From Puccinellia tenuiflora (taxonomy: Eukaryota; Streptophyta; Magnoliopsida; Poales; Poaceae): a stretch of 64,000 bases of DNA. The DNA is taken from contig QRDG01000622.1 in the NCBI GenBank assembly GCA_012064385.1, positions 434,001 to 498,000 on the forward strand, read 5' to 3'. This document shows, in pieces, positions 31,487 through 43,742 of the stretch. Made by a program: the position numbers and the translations under genes. The notes under the pieces are model-generated. The model searched no databases. It saw only the letters and a program-made list of their open reading frames with translations, and was not told the origin of the DNA. Within the stretch, counting starts at the first letter, position 1; each line of letters opens with the position of its first letter.

Positions 31487-33735
31487 GGTCCTCTTTTCTT
31501 TCGTATTTCCAATTAAGCCCCCTTGAACAGAATTTACGCTTTCCGCAGAAATCTCTCCTCGTCTGTTCTGGCAGTTACCATGAGCGCTAAAGAGAGCTCG
31601 ACGAGGCGACGATGCCGGATGCTCCACACCTCCGCCGATGGGGTGTATTGCCTCCGCACTATGGTTAGTGACCTCCTCCCTCGCACACATGCTCCGTTCA
31701 TCTCCTCCGCTTGTCTGCTTCGCTGGTCGTGAGCATGCGACGAGGGCTTTATGTCGTAGGGTTCATGAGATCAAGGCATGTGGTGAAATCGATGTGATTA
31801 GGGCTTGTCCTGCAATGAGATGTTTATGGATCATTTCCACATTGTTTGGACGAGCTATATGTGTGGTTGCATCGGGACAACTATTGGCCTTATTTCCAAG
31901 CTTCAGGACCAAGAGTTTGTTGTTGATTGACCTCCTCAAGGGTTTGTGTTCGATATTGGCTAGCGAGCAGTGAATTTTTAGGCAGTAATGCAAGTGTAAG
32001 ATGAAGAAAAATAGGGAATAAGGAGATGTCATGTCTCAGTAGATGGTAACACTGAAAATTAAGTCTGAAAGTGTTACTTTTTACTGTTTAATGCTTGTTT
32101 CATATCATTATTATATGTTTCTACCATTTTTATTTATCATTTGGAGGGATTCTTATTGTACTAACCTATCTGTCTATACATCTATACATTTTTTTAATAA
32201 TATAAAAGCAATAAGGCTTCTACGGTTTGGTTTGGTACGTCGTTAGAATTACCCCTGATTCTAATTAAAATTACATAGCCTGCCCCCGTTAAGTAAAAAA
32301 ACGGTTCGTGTCAGCTCGCGCTCTTCCTCCCGTGATTCCCCGAAAAACATCCATCGGTCGCCTCCTCGCCCCTTTCGCTCGAGTTACAGATACCCGACCT
32401 CATCGACCGTCGCCGCCACCACCTACGACAGCCAACCCTCCACTGCCCAGCAAGCCATCCGGCCACCTTCTGGCTTCCGTCTGCAGCCTGCCCCCGGTCT
32501 CTCGCCTGCCGCACGCTCCAGCCCCTCCACCGCCTAGCGCGCCGCCCGGCAACCACCAGGCATCCGTTTGCAGCCTGCTACGCGACTCCAGCCAACCTTG
32601 CCCGACCGCTGGACTCCCGCCCAGCCCGCCGCCCGGCAACCTCCAGGCATACGTTTGTAGCCTGCTGCGTGAATCCAGCCTTCCTAGCCCGGCCGCGGAC
32701 TCCCGCCTTCTGTATCAGACTACAGCCTGGTGCGCCCGTCTCCCAGGCTTTCTCCCTACGCCCGACTCCCTCCGTCAGAGGTGAACTACTGCTGATTGCC
32801 AATTGATTTCTTGCGTGTCTTTGGTCTAAGTGCTTAAACAAGGGTCAAATTCCTTCGGATCTGGGAATCTGGGCTGCACTATAGGAGAATACAAGTTAAC
32901 AACTTTTAACTGTTTATGGATGGTTTATATAACTTGGGAAAACATAATGAACAAGAAAGGAAATACTATCATACAAGTTGATCTAAATCATTAGCACCTC
33001 TGCCTACCAGACAGAACATCATATTTTACATAGAGTAACCTGTTCAGACTTGTAAATTTTGCAATAGACAGAGGTAGAAGGTTCAGAAGACTGAGAACAT
33101 AGAAGAACTACCACATGAACAAATCATAAGCCATCTAATGTTCTGAAGATGCAATTTAGACTTTTCATCCTTGACAAAGGACGAATTAAACTCTTTCCCC
33201 GAAGAAACTTCAATATGTTACTAGATGAAGAACATCTATGATGGCCGTTGTTACCCATCGGTCATTTGGTATTGGTGCTAGGCTGCTTACTATGTTGTCA
33301 TTTGCTTGCTGATGATGCATGTCTCTGATCTCTCCTCTCTGCTGGCTCGCACGCGCAGACGCACACACAGCGGCAGGCGGCACGGCAGTGACAACACAAC
33401 GACAACACAACACGTGTGATTCCCGCGCCCGCTCCAGCCCCAGCCACTGTTGTGCGCGCCCATTGTCGCTCCTGGTTTGTCGCCAACACCGCTGCACCAG
33501 CAGTCCGGCAAGGAGCCGCAGCCTGGAGTAGTTCTGCCCTAGAGGCCAGAATGGAGCAGCCAACATTCACCAGTCAGCAGACCTCTCCGGCTTCCTCCTC
33601 TGCTCGGCTGCTCACTGACAGCGACTAACGTAAGCCTAATCTATTGAATTCATGCATTTTGTTATCAATCTAATTGAAAATTCGAATAGACGATATTTTA
33701 TTCTTCATGCGATTATAGAAACTAGTCATCAACCC
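31487..33735. other. Unassigned sequence
   Basis: Mixed low-copy sequence after F. A short ATG frame at about 31579-31732 (MSAKESSTRRRCRML) and a frame near 31770-31970 are coding-like but match nothing I know. 32308-32784 holds a proline-rich repeat stretch listed separately. 33340-33600 is GC-rich with no supported gene. Confidence 0.4.
32455..32715 (+). repeat. Proline-rich minisatellite, three imperfect units
   Basis: Three units of about 75-90 bp, each encoding G(H/N)xxA(S/Y)VCSLL followed by a Ser/Pro-rich tail. They lie in an open stretch from 32308 to 32784 that has no ATG near its start. Coding status is unsupported. Confidence 0.5.
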
Positions 33736-36700
33736 GGGCATCCGCACGGGGGTGGATTTTAAAAAACCCATAGTTCAACCCTTTTGGTAAAGATGGAAAT
33801 ATTTGGGAAAAATAGCAGTATGAATAGGAGATTTATGTGATCTCTCGAATGTTTATATGTTTAAAATAGAGTAGACTCCATCATTTGTATTTCCAACCAC
33901 AATACATTGAAAGAAAAAATGCATATTTTCATAAGTAATCTGAAGTAGAACCTAAATGTTTCAACTAATAATATTTTGAAAGATAAACATAAGAAAATAA
34001 ATAATAGTTTCATGAAGTTACTATTCCTCATATTGTTTCTTGTTAGGGGGTTTTGATTAGGCATGTGGTTTTATTAATATTCTTATACTTATACTCCGTA
34101 TAAAATAATCATATCAAAAGTGTTGTAAACTTCATTGTCTGCAATAAGAGCCTTAGTCAACACAGACACATGAAGACAATCAGTAGATTAGGTAACAAAA
34201 TAAAATGACACTTTCGTTACCTGGATACAAACCTGGAAGATTTTTATGTAATAGAGGCATATTATAAGTTTTACAATTTTATCCACCATTTATAAGAAAA
34301 ACTGAAGAAGCAGTCAGAAGTGCACTACTTTCTAAATTCCCCTTGGATTTTGGCATTGCTCCGCCTCCTGCATGGTCCACTCGTCGAAACACAACATATG
34401 GTTTTTTTCATCGTGACACCAGCCTTGATTAGTTCGACGCCACCCTTAAATTCCAAGCTCCGTGATCAATAATTTATCCTATGAAAATTTAACAGTATGT
34501 CCGGGCATAGACCACAGGATTATATATATCTGACTCGTCTCATAAAAAGATGCATCTAGAAATTGACCCAAATTGAGAACTAAGAAGTGTAGTGATTTTA
34601 TAACGCAGGTACATAGACAATCCAAGAGGCAATTTAACAACGCAGTCATGTGGGATTTCGTTGTAGTATTAATTGGAGATCGCCGTATACTCTACCGCGT
34701 AACAGGCTAATAACCTGCGTAAGAAAAATTCTAGGTCACTTTACATCTGCAAGCATAGTTCTTGCATTAGTCTCAGTTTCCAAATAGGTAAGATTTATGA
34801 AGAAAATGGAAAGCACAGTGATTAATTTTTAGGAAAAAATAAGTATAACTTCTCTCTTTTGGCAGTCATGTAGGGACTCTAGGGGTTTGAATTTAATCCC
34901 TCCCGCTGGGAACAATGGAGCTACATTTGCAGGGAGTGTTTAGGCCTAACCAATCAAGCAAATTAAATAAGACCGTGGATATCAAAAAGTGGACAGTACA
35001 TAGTTCTCAAATTCAAGATTTTGTCAACGGGGAGATCTAATTAAAAGTTGATCAACATTTTAAGTAGTACGTCTTTACCTTCAAGAACTGATAAGGTTCA
35101 AAGAGCAAGACATCTTAAGGAATCAGGACACTACATGCTAGTACGAACTGAAAAAAGATACAATAATACAATATGCGGTTAAACTGGTAAATCACCATTA
35201 GTCTATAACTAGTTATTAAATTCGTCTTATTGCACTTCCAGACCTGATCTGTGTTTCTTTGAAAAGAAAGAAACAATAATATATAGATTATTAAGATAGG
35301 ATACAACAATTGATGCCTCCTTGAGTGTAGGCAAATAAGACTGAATAATGTGTGTTAAACTTAATAAGCATGAGAATGTTTATACTGTGTGACTGCTCTG
35401 AAACTGCTCCGTCAAAAAACGTATTTTTGTCGACACAAATACTCATACATCTAACATAATCTGACATGGAGAGCTGGGTCGTTAGCTTACCTGCATCAGC
35501 AAGAATGGTATCAGTTCTGAGTGGAGCACACTCGGCCAAACCTGTTAGACATGGCTTCAGAAACTTTGGGCCGGCTGCCGCTGCCGTTGCTGCTAATGTT
35601 TTAATCTGCCATGTCGTGGGAGGCAGAGACGGCTTGTCCACCTTGTGCGGGCACAACTGGAGTCGACCGGAGATGGATTCGGAGGCGGGATACCTGTCGG
35701 ATTGAACACGTCGTCACACCAGCCTTCTCTTCCCACATGACCTACCATTCCATCAATGAATCCATCTCACTATGGTTGGAGGTTAGGAGAAGAGTGGCGC
35801 TTAGGTTAAACTGATATTATTTAGCTCTCCATGTCAGATTATGTTAGATGTATGATGTATACACGGTCATATTTTGTAAAGTATATATGCACGTGTGTGT
35901 ATAATTTAGCATCATGTATTCAGTCAGCACACACAAATTTCTTTGACGTTCATTGATGTTACTGGGTCAGATACTAATTACATTACATCTCTTGCTAAAA
36001 AACTCCTAGCTCCATACAACAGATGCATATAACTGTATAAAAAACAACTCACATATATAATTAATTATTTAGCACATCAATTCGACAAAAGAAGGACATT
36101 TAAACTAACCAGTGAGAAAAAAAATCTAAGTGTTCAATCTCCCATGTTGCTTCAAATAATTATTGTTAAGTTGCCCCCCTCTTGACCTCCTGAATGGAAT
36201 ATATACACTCCAAGTCTGCAACAGAACTATCAAAGAAATTACATTAGAATAGAGTATAGTTTGTGCTTGTAAGATGCTTATATCATATTAAAACATTGGG
36301 TGAGCATAATATTAAAAGAATGGATCCATCTAAACAAATATGTAATTTTTTCTTGTGAGAAACAGAGAGAAGTAGACTGAACAATCTGGGTAATGCTCCA
36401 AAACGACCTATCCAGTTTCCAACAAAATTAGAAGAGGTGCTTGAGTTTGATATGTGGAAGCACGTCCACGGCTTTGGTGAATTGAATCCCGGCCCTACTT
36501 GGACTGTATGAAAAGGTCAATTCAATGCATGATGTTGCAGGTATATAGGCACAACAAATAACTTATGTTAGACGCAGATATTGTGGTTTCATGCTGTGAG
36601 GCTAATACCCTAAGATTTTTTTTCCGAGATGTCCAAAATAAGATTCAGATAGGTATACTGACACGACGAAAACTTATTTTTGACGCAATGAGGTTTCTAT

Positions 36701-37495
36701 GGTTTCATGCTGTGAGGCTGAAATCTAAGAGCAATGCTTTTGCACCTATCAATTATGCCAGCATGATAGGATTAAACCAAGGTTGAGAAGTAATATGCAA
36801 AATCAATCTCTGGATGACCAAGGAAGCTACGCTGCAGTTTCATCTTCCAACGTTGTCCAATGGTTGAATGGAGGACGTGATTGGTCATGGATTGATATTG
36901 GAAAAGAAATAGCACATTACATACCTGAGATCAGCTAGATCTGATCTGCAGCCTTGAGTAGAGAAACATGCGTACGCTGTATCCTTAGCGAAATCTGCGT
37001 CCGGCCGGATCGTGCAAATTTGTGTTGCTGTCGCTGCGGAGGTGCAGTATCAACCTGAGGACATGGGAGAGGCAGTCCATGAAAGAAATCAATCCAGCCT
37101 TGGATGTGGTTCGGGAGGTGAGATAAACACTGGAAGTCTCGTTGCTGCAGATCGGCAGGAGGCAGCGATTAGGGAAGGAGATGATTTTTGGAGAACGAAC
37201 AAAGAGGACCACTGGAGGAGGAAGAACGGTGCTAATGTTGTGTATGATGCGTCGGTTCCTCGGCGTGGAAGGATCGGCAGAGGAAGGAGTCTGCGTGGAA
37301 GATTTTTCTTTCTTGCCGGCGACGCAAATTTTTTATTTTTTCTTGGCATCCGTGGCTAGCACGTGGGACATTGGGTGTGGACTCATGGATCCTCGTTTGA
37401 CGGCTGGAGATAAGTAATACCGAGATCGGTTGGATAATTTTCTTAGTTTGCCAGGATTAACATGGAGGCTTCTACGTGCCTCCAATTAGTAAATA
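33736..37495. other. Unassigned AT-rich sequence
   Basis: No gene that I can support. It contains a perfect 32-bp inverted repeat (35444-35475 / 35823-35854), a 20-bp direct repeat (about 36582 and 36702) and purine-rich, coding-like sequence at 37010-37360 with no known family. Confidence 0.4.
35444..35854. repeat. Perfect 32-bp inverted repeat around 347 bp
   Basis: The arms 35444-35475 and 35823-35854 are exact reverse complements and similarity stops sharply at both ends. No target duplication is visible. The loop contains a minus-strand coding-like stretch (about 35650-35500, including PKFLKPCLTGLAECAPLRTD) that ends at a GT donor-like site. Confidence 0.85.
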
Positions 37496-37670
37496 CTACT
37501 ACCTCCGTTCCATAATATAAGATGTTTTAGCCCTTTTCCACATTCGTATTTGTACCACATGTATCTAGACATGTTTTAGCGTATGTGTTCACCCACTTTC
37601 CATTCTTTTAGTCCGAATCTAGACAACATGTGAAACATCTAAAACATCTTATATTGTGGAACGGAGGGAG
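37496..37670. mobile_element. Stowaway-type MITE
   Basis: About 175 bp with long inverted termini: CTACCTCCGTTCC...TAAGATGTTTTAG at the left and its complement ending GGAACGGAGGGAG at the right. TA lies on both sides (37494-37495 and 37671-37672), as expected for the Tc1/mariner group. Confidence 0.88.
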
Positions 37671-38517
37671 TAGTTGGTTGCCCGTGCGTTGCCACGGAAC
37701 AAAATAAATAAATAATAAATAGTGACATCTGATTAAAATGTTTTTTTAATGAATTTTACAAACACAATCGGTGTCGTTATTTTTCAACAATGTTGCTATT
37801 CACGTCCATCGTCTCCATGTGTCATACTCTTCATTTTTCTTCTCACCTAACAAAGCATCTCCTCCTGCGATTTATCGATATCCCTTGAACATCTTAATAG
37901 TTGCCGCCTCATCCTCGCTATGATGCGCTTAGTCCGCATATTCATCCCCGTTCAGAATAATATTTTTATTATAACACCGTCTGTCCCCTTCGCCGTCTCA
38001 TTCACATTGACTTGAGTTTGGCGGCATGTATCGTATCGTCCTCATCAGCGCCTACATCCTCTTCTGCCCGCCTACTCTTGTCCTCGTGCTGACAGGCCTC
38101 ACATTCCCTTCACCCATCAATGCCATCTCTTGATTGAAACCAGGTGTGAAGAGTGCGATGGTCATTGCTCCTACTCCGGTGGCAACACCTCTTGCATCTA
38201 GGAAGGAGGAAAAGGAATGATGGAGATTCAAGTGTCCGCCGAAGGTAGTGCTCAAGCTTCTGTGTATGGTGGAGATTATTTTCTCATCCTAAATAGTTTT
38301 AGAGCTTATTCGCATACAATTTGTGATGAAATTTCGCATAGTAATGTTGGCACAAAAACAACTTAAGTCCATAGGACATGTGTCTTAAGCGTACGTGACA
38401 ATCATCTGAAGGTACAATGATAAATCCAATCTCTTTTATGATTGGACACAAGACCTCCAGGCTTGGAGCCTGCTCCAGGATCCGGATCCTCCCCACAGCC
38501 AACTTGTCCCAACAATG

Positions 38518-39060
38518 TCAGTCTTGGCATCGGTGGCAGAGGACAACGATGTTCATGTAGTTGAGGAGTGTGTCGCTGTAGCTCTTACTCTCCTTAGCCT
38601 CCATGAAGTAAGTATACCAGTCGTTCTCCCTGTCGTCCTCTTTCTCCTTGGATGAGATTGTGTGAACGCTACCCAATACATGGCGCCACCATCTGGCCAA
38701 CACGTATTACCTGGAAAAAAAAGGTGGAGCACGGCTTGCCCACGTTCCTCGCGTGAGCTCGGTGCGTCGTGGATGCCATCCAGCACTCCTAGTTTTGTAC
38801 CTTCACATTTTTTTGGTAAAAGAAAACATGAATTACAATCACCATACGTCCTCGTCTCCTCTTTGTTCTGATAAAGGTCCTTGCCTTGTCTGTTTCGTCC
38901 AGGGGCGGAGCTCCCCTTAGGGTAAGGTAGGGCGGCCACCCTACCTTGATTTTTGGATGTATATGTTTTATTAGAACAATTTGAGTGGTCGAACGTCAAA
39001 AAAAGATTTTGTATGAAAAAGTTACGCTGTTTTAGTGAAACATTATGCAAATTAGCTCGA
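38518..39060. other. Unassigned; minus-strand coding-like stretch
   Basis: 38703-38518 on the minus strand reads ARWWRHVLGS, then KEKEDDRENDWYTYF, to a stop. It is protein-like but unrecognised and has no start. Nothing else is supported here. Confidence 0.25.
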
Positions 39061-39365
39061 CACTATTTATGTCTTTGCCTCAATTTGTGAGTTCTCCCTA
39101 CCTTAATTTTTTTCTTCCTCTGCTGGTTTCGCCCACGGATAAGGAGAAAGCTCTCTAAGCACCAGCATGCCCGACGTCTCCTACTCTACCACATGAGCTC
39201 CTAACGGCGGCAAGCTAGCGCTCGAGGGAAGCCGAAGACTGCACCCGGTGAACTTTTGCTGTTGAGATCATAATGACGAGGTGCCCGAGCCGATGAAGCA
39301 GCGTGTCCTGAGTGCATGACTGACATTGAAGGTGGGCTTTGTGTGGAGCATGGCGAGGCGAAAAT

Positions 39366-39770
39366 TCTGCACGGAAAGCCCACCATACTCCCCGCCGCAT
39401 CGCTTGTAAGCCCCAGGTGAGACCGGCGCCCTTAGGGCTTGTTTGGTAACTGCAATCCCGGGGGGATACCGGCCTTTTTCTCGGAGAGAATTTTCCCCTA
39501 GTTCGGAGGTCAGGAATAAAATCCTGAGGTTTTACACATGTTTATTCAGATTCCCGGCCAGGATTATTTTCTCGGGCCTATTTAACCCGGACATCCAAAC
39601 AAGTCCTTAGTGGTGGCAGCGGTGGAAATTCACGGCAGAGGCATGACCAAGCACGGGCATGACGCCGTTCAGGTAGATGTTATGAAAATTCTGCACGAAA
39701 AGCCTGCCACACTCCCCGCTGCATCGCTTATAAGCCCCAGGTGAGACCGGCGCCCGTAGTGGTGGCAGCG
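39366..39770. repeat. Local duplication around a MITE
   Basis: A block of about 70 bp (CTGCACGGAAAGCCCACCAT... to GAGACCGGCGCCC, 39366-39431) recurs with a few changes at about 39690-39754. The following GTGGTGGCAGCGGTGG occurs after both. The Tourist MITE (39435-39606) sits exactly in the first copy, between GCGCCC and TTAGTGGTGG. Confidence 0.8.
39435..39606. mobile_element. Tourist-type (PIF/Harbinger) MITE
   Basis: 172 bp with termini GGGCTTGTTTGG and CCAAACAAGTCC, and the 3-bp target duplication TTA (39432-39434, 39607-39609). Non-coding. Confidence 0.85.
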
Positions 39771-39778
39771 GTGGCGAA

Positions 39779-39945
39779 CCGACGACGTTCGTATAGAAGA
39801 TGTACGAGATTACGGATGACCCGCCGATGGACGCAATGGTTTCGTAGAGCGTTGAACCGATGATTTTAGTCTGTCGGAGTTCACTGCGGGACTGCTGCCT
39901 AACTACTTCAAGCACAACATTTTTTCCGGCTTCATCGCCAAGCTC
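39779..39945 (+). pseudogene. Heat shock factor DNA-binding-domain relic
   Basis: From 39779 the frame reads PTTFV-stop-KMYEITDDPPMDAMVS-stop, which aligns with the start of the plant HSF DNA-binding domain (xPFLTKTYEMVDDPxTDxxVSW). After a frame change near 39880 it continues FTAGLLPNYFKHNIFSGFIAKL, matching the recognition-helix region (DLLPxYFKHNNFSSFVRQL). The two TAG stops fall at the Thr of LTKTY and the Trp of VSW. The rest of the DNA-binding domain and all downstream parts are missing. This is a dead fragment of an HSF gene, and its class cannot be assigned. The protein family is recognised from the LLPxYFKHNxFSxF core. Confidence 0.75.
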
Positions 39946-39959
39946 AAAACACCCAACAG

Positions 39960-42160
39960 CCGTTCCTATTGTTATGTTATTTCAGTTTTCTTTTTGGCAG
40001 AAAACAATGCTTGGAGCGGAGAAAAATGGGGAAGCGCTGGATGGTGTGGTGCCTTGCATGCATGGATACAAACCATAACAAAATCAATATGGAAAAAAAT
40101 CAAGGTCAGAAAAGCTCCCACACGATCGGGTCAAGTTAGTTAGGAAGAGAGTAGTTTGTTGACTTGAATATAGTTGTTTGTTTGGGAGAGAGAGCGTGAG
40201 GGATAACCACGGCTGGTTTTTAGGATTGTTTTAGTTTTTTTTTGCGAAAAGATTGTTTTAGTTATCTCATCGTGTATTTACGTGACGTAAAGTGTGACAC
40301 CAGGCATTCACGGACTCTCCTTTAATAGTAAAGATATAAGATTAGGGGAGAGATCAATTGTTAGTAGTTCATATAATGCATTGAGGATTTTGTTTTACAA
40401 TGATTACCGACCCTCCAGAATCTGGTGCCGCCACTGACTGCAGGGGTTTTGCTGCCTCACACAGTTTCTGAGCCATTATCCATGCCCGCCAGTTTGCAAT
40501 CTATTCGTAGCTCTAAAAGATCACTGTATATTTCTTTTACCTCATAAGAGTACTGTACTGTCAACATTTGTTTTGTAGGGTTTTCCTTTTTATAAGACCG
40601 TGTTGCAGATTTGTGGCTGCTATGCAGAGTGGCAAACAGAAGTTCGGTTTCAGCTGTCTATAGTTCTACCTTCTTTTTTTTCTTTTGTAAAGATGTTATT
40701 CTATTTGATGTGTGTCGGTCATATGTCCAAACTATTGTCTCGCTGAAAATCTGCTCGTAAATGCAAACAATGGCATTTAGTATTTGTGTGTTTTGCAAAG
40801 TGGTTTGCAACACGCCGCGGTTATACTTAGTAGATCTTACTTTGTGTACCTATGTGAGCGAAGATTTTTTTTCTCTCCCGTTGCAACGCACGGACATGTT
40901 TGCTAGTAATATCTAAATAAGAGCAACCCACTAAGGTAATTCTCTTAACATGCAAGCTATACACATCAGCTGTCATCTAACTGGTCCACGTCATCAATCC
41001 GCCACCTCAGCTAAAAACGTTTCAACTTGGTTTTTTTCTGGATATTCGATGAGGAAGTTCAGCTTATATGGTGATGCACTGATGCTGGCGTATAAATTGT
41101 TGTGCATTCTTCTCAAATCAGGAAACGGCCCACACCCTGCCCATTATTATTTTTATTCTTAACTGAATCTGTACAGCCGCGGACTACAGTCACCCTTCAT
41201 CTTCTCCGTATAAATTCTCTGAGAAATCAAACGACAGTGCATTGTCTTCCTCTCCCCACGTTCTCTCAATATAACTACACATGAGCACCACAAAGTTCAC
41301 ACAGATATTGCATTATTCCAATTGGTGTAATCGACAACATCTCTAGCGGCATGTAGCTCCAAGCAACAAAACCACAATGTTGGCATCTGTGTAATGGTGG
41401 TCATGGATGAAGTTGAAGGCCTCTTCCTCTCAGATCGCTGGGGCAGTTGTTTCTCTCTCGCTACATAGCAGGCCTCATTTTTTTTGGCGTCTCCATGTTT
41501 TTGAGACCTCGAGAATTACTGCCGTCACCATCTGGCCAGAGATCCACAAAATCGTGTTGTCCAAACATCCAAAGTAAGATTATTCCTCTGATTTAATTGT
41601 AAAGCTTCTCTCTCCTCTGATTTGTGTTAATGTTTATCTCCTGATCTGCCTATCATCTTCATGCTGCTTTCGGCAATGAACATGTTTGGTTTGCTTTGCT
41701 AGGTGCTTGATAAAATTACCAAGCGAACTGACATGATCCTCCCTGTTTTGGGTTTGTTCCTTGCTCGCCGTAAATGCATTGCTAAATTCATGATATTCTG
41801 AAGTACGACGGCTCAGAATTTCGAGATAGTTTCTTCCTGGCTATCTATTATATTCCTGTTTGGATCACCGCCGCCGTCAGTTAAGAGCTTCTCTGTGACC
41901 ATCTCCATCTGTCCACTCTGCCTGGTGCAGACTGTGCTGCCATTCACTATTGGGCGTGTCTTTGTTTTCCTCTCACTAGGTGTGTTGAATGATGAAAACT
42001 TTGCATTTGTTGCTTTAAGCACATGCTCTTTTTTCCTTCTTGCAGATTACGGTCGCAGCACTGCAGCAACAACTAAATAAGAAGGGGAGAGTGCTTTTCA
42101 GCGTGTGATTGTGTCGAGTGATTTCTGCTGATTTTGGACCATGTTGTCCTATGGAAATTG
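39960..42160. other. Unassigned sequence
   Basis: No supported gene. It includes terminus-like CCGTTGCAACGCACGG near 40879 and a leader-like stretch at 40920-41290. 41460-42100 has intron-like sequence without a clear exon. Confidence 0.35.
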
Positions 42161-42162
42161 CT

Positions 42163-43033
42163 TACTTTATTAGCTCAATTCATTAGCTAGCCCCGTAGTT
42201 GCGAGAAAAATAGGAAGTTCTTCATATGTGCATTCTTCTCAGCTCTGTGCAAGGTACTGCCTCTGATTGTATTTTTTTTAAGGTCAAATCAATTATTCAG
42301 CTAAGCTACACTATAGTTGTGAATGTGTCGCTATGATCTACCTGTCTTTCAGTTCATTTTTACTTACCAGAACCTTCATGCTATTGTCAAGATTTTGTTT
42401 ACTTTATTAGCTCAAATTCATGAGCTAGACCGTATAGGTGGCCAAACGGGCCGGCACGGCCCAGCACGGCCCGTTAGGCACGATTACTAATCGTGCCGTG
42501 CCGGGCCGGCCCACGTGCTTCGGTCGCTATTTCGGCACGGCCCATCATCATGAATATGGCCCGATGGGCCGGATTTAGGCACGACCCATATGCACGAATA
42601 CGGCCCATCAGCACTAATACAGCCCAAAATAGGTAAAAAAAATTTAAAAAAAATTAAAAAAGGCCTAATCGTGCCGTGTCGTGCCGGCCCGCGTGCCTCA
42701 AATCGATCTTCGACCCGAGCACTAACGGGCCCGTGCCGTGCCGTGGCCCGTTTAAATCGTGCCGTGCTTGGGCCCGGCCAAAAAAGCCGTGCTTCGGGCC
42801 GGCCCGTTTAGCACGGCCCATTTGGCCAGCTTGGAGGGTTTTTTTTGCGAGAAGGATAGGAAGTTCTTCATATGTGCATTCTTCTCAGCTCTACTGACTG
42901 ATTGTAGTATTTTTTTAAGGTCAAATCAATTATTCAGCTTAGCTACACTATAGTTGTGAATGTGTCGCCATGATCTACATGTCTTTCAGTTCATTTTTAC
43001 CGACAGTAATACCAGAACCTTCATGCTATTGTC
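42163..43033. repeat. Tandem duplication, second copy split by a GC-rich element
   Basis: 42163-42389 (TACTTTATTAGCTC... to TTCATGCTATTGTC) is repeated from 42400 to 43033. The second copy is interrupted after GAGCTAGACCGTA by 42437-42830 and resumes with GCGAGAAGGATAGGAAG. The copies are highly similar. Confidence 0.85.
42437..42830. mobile_element. GGCC-rich hAT-like MITE
   Basis: 394 bp bounded by GGTGGCCAAACGGGCC and its imperfect complement GGCCCATTTGGCCAGC. It is full of GTGCCGTGCC and GGGCCGGCCC repeats. Terminus style resembles hAT elements of plants, but no 8-bp target duplication is visible, so the class is tentative. Confidence 0.5.
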
Positions 43034-43401
43034 TAGCTTTTATTCAATTTATATTGCGTAATATAATATTTATCTTTTATTCTCACTACAATGTGTTGCA
43101 CAATTTGTGAAATATATTTGTTACAGAGAAAGGGCATGGCACATATCTGACATCATTTATTGGGTAATCTTGAATCCGATGGGTTATGTAACTAAAAGGT
43201 ACATCCTGTTATTTGTGTACATAGATTGTAAATTGGTGTATCAAGTGATCAAATTTTAGTTCGACTTTGCTGCAAAATAATAAATATTACGTACTTCAAT
43301 TTCATAATGCATATTCTTTTTTTCTTTTTGTCTGTGTACTTTACTATAACTATTCTTATGTTTTCTGCGTGTTCCGCTGCAACACGCAGAGTATTATCTA
43401 G
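43034..43401. other. Unassigned AT-rich sequence
   Basis: Nothing coding. It ends in GTGTTCCGCTGCAACACGCA and a TCTAG, resembling the terminus-like motif at 40879 and 52128, directly against the LTR fragment. Confidence 0.35.
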
Positions 43402-43742
43402 TTAACTAGATGCCAAGTGTCAGTTCAAGTTTTTCTGTTGTTTCGTATTTCAGAAAAACTTCTTTGGGAAAAGTCCTCGGAATTGGTTGAAAATTTACGG
43501 GAATTAATTTTACATAGAAACAAAGAGTCCGAAGGGCAGCCAGAGGGGCCACCTACAGGCCAGGGGTGGCATGGACCCCCTCGGCCTCCCCCAACGCTTA
43601 TAAATTCCCTTTAACCCTAAAACCGATGGAGCAATGATTATTTTCCATAGAAACAGTCCTAAAGCCACCACCATCTTCAACCCTAATTCGGGAGGGCTCT
43701 GAACCTCTTCCTGGCACCCTGCTGGAGGGGAGACTAATCCCG
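43402..43742 (+). mobile_element. Internal fragment of an H-family Gypsy LTR
   Basis: Aligns with 55815-56200 of H's LTR (GATGCCAAGTGTCAGTT, GAAAATTTACGG, CCCTAATTCGGGAGGG, CTGGAGGGGAGA) but lacks both LTR ends. Its right edge cuts off the 3' part of the Harbinger element. Confidence 0.75.

Larger units (their letters stand above)
37678..40910. mobile_element. Possible old DNA element bounded by CCGTGCGTTGC ends
   Basis: CCCGTGCGTTGCCACGG near 37681 and its inverted partner CCGTTGCAACGCACGG near 40879 face each other about 3.2 kb apart. The motif is a familiar terminus-like sequence in cereal repeats. No target duplication or transposase could be confirmed, and the pair may belong to different copies. 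The interior holds the HSF relic, a MITE and a local duplication. Confidence 0.3.
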
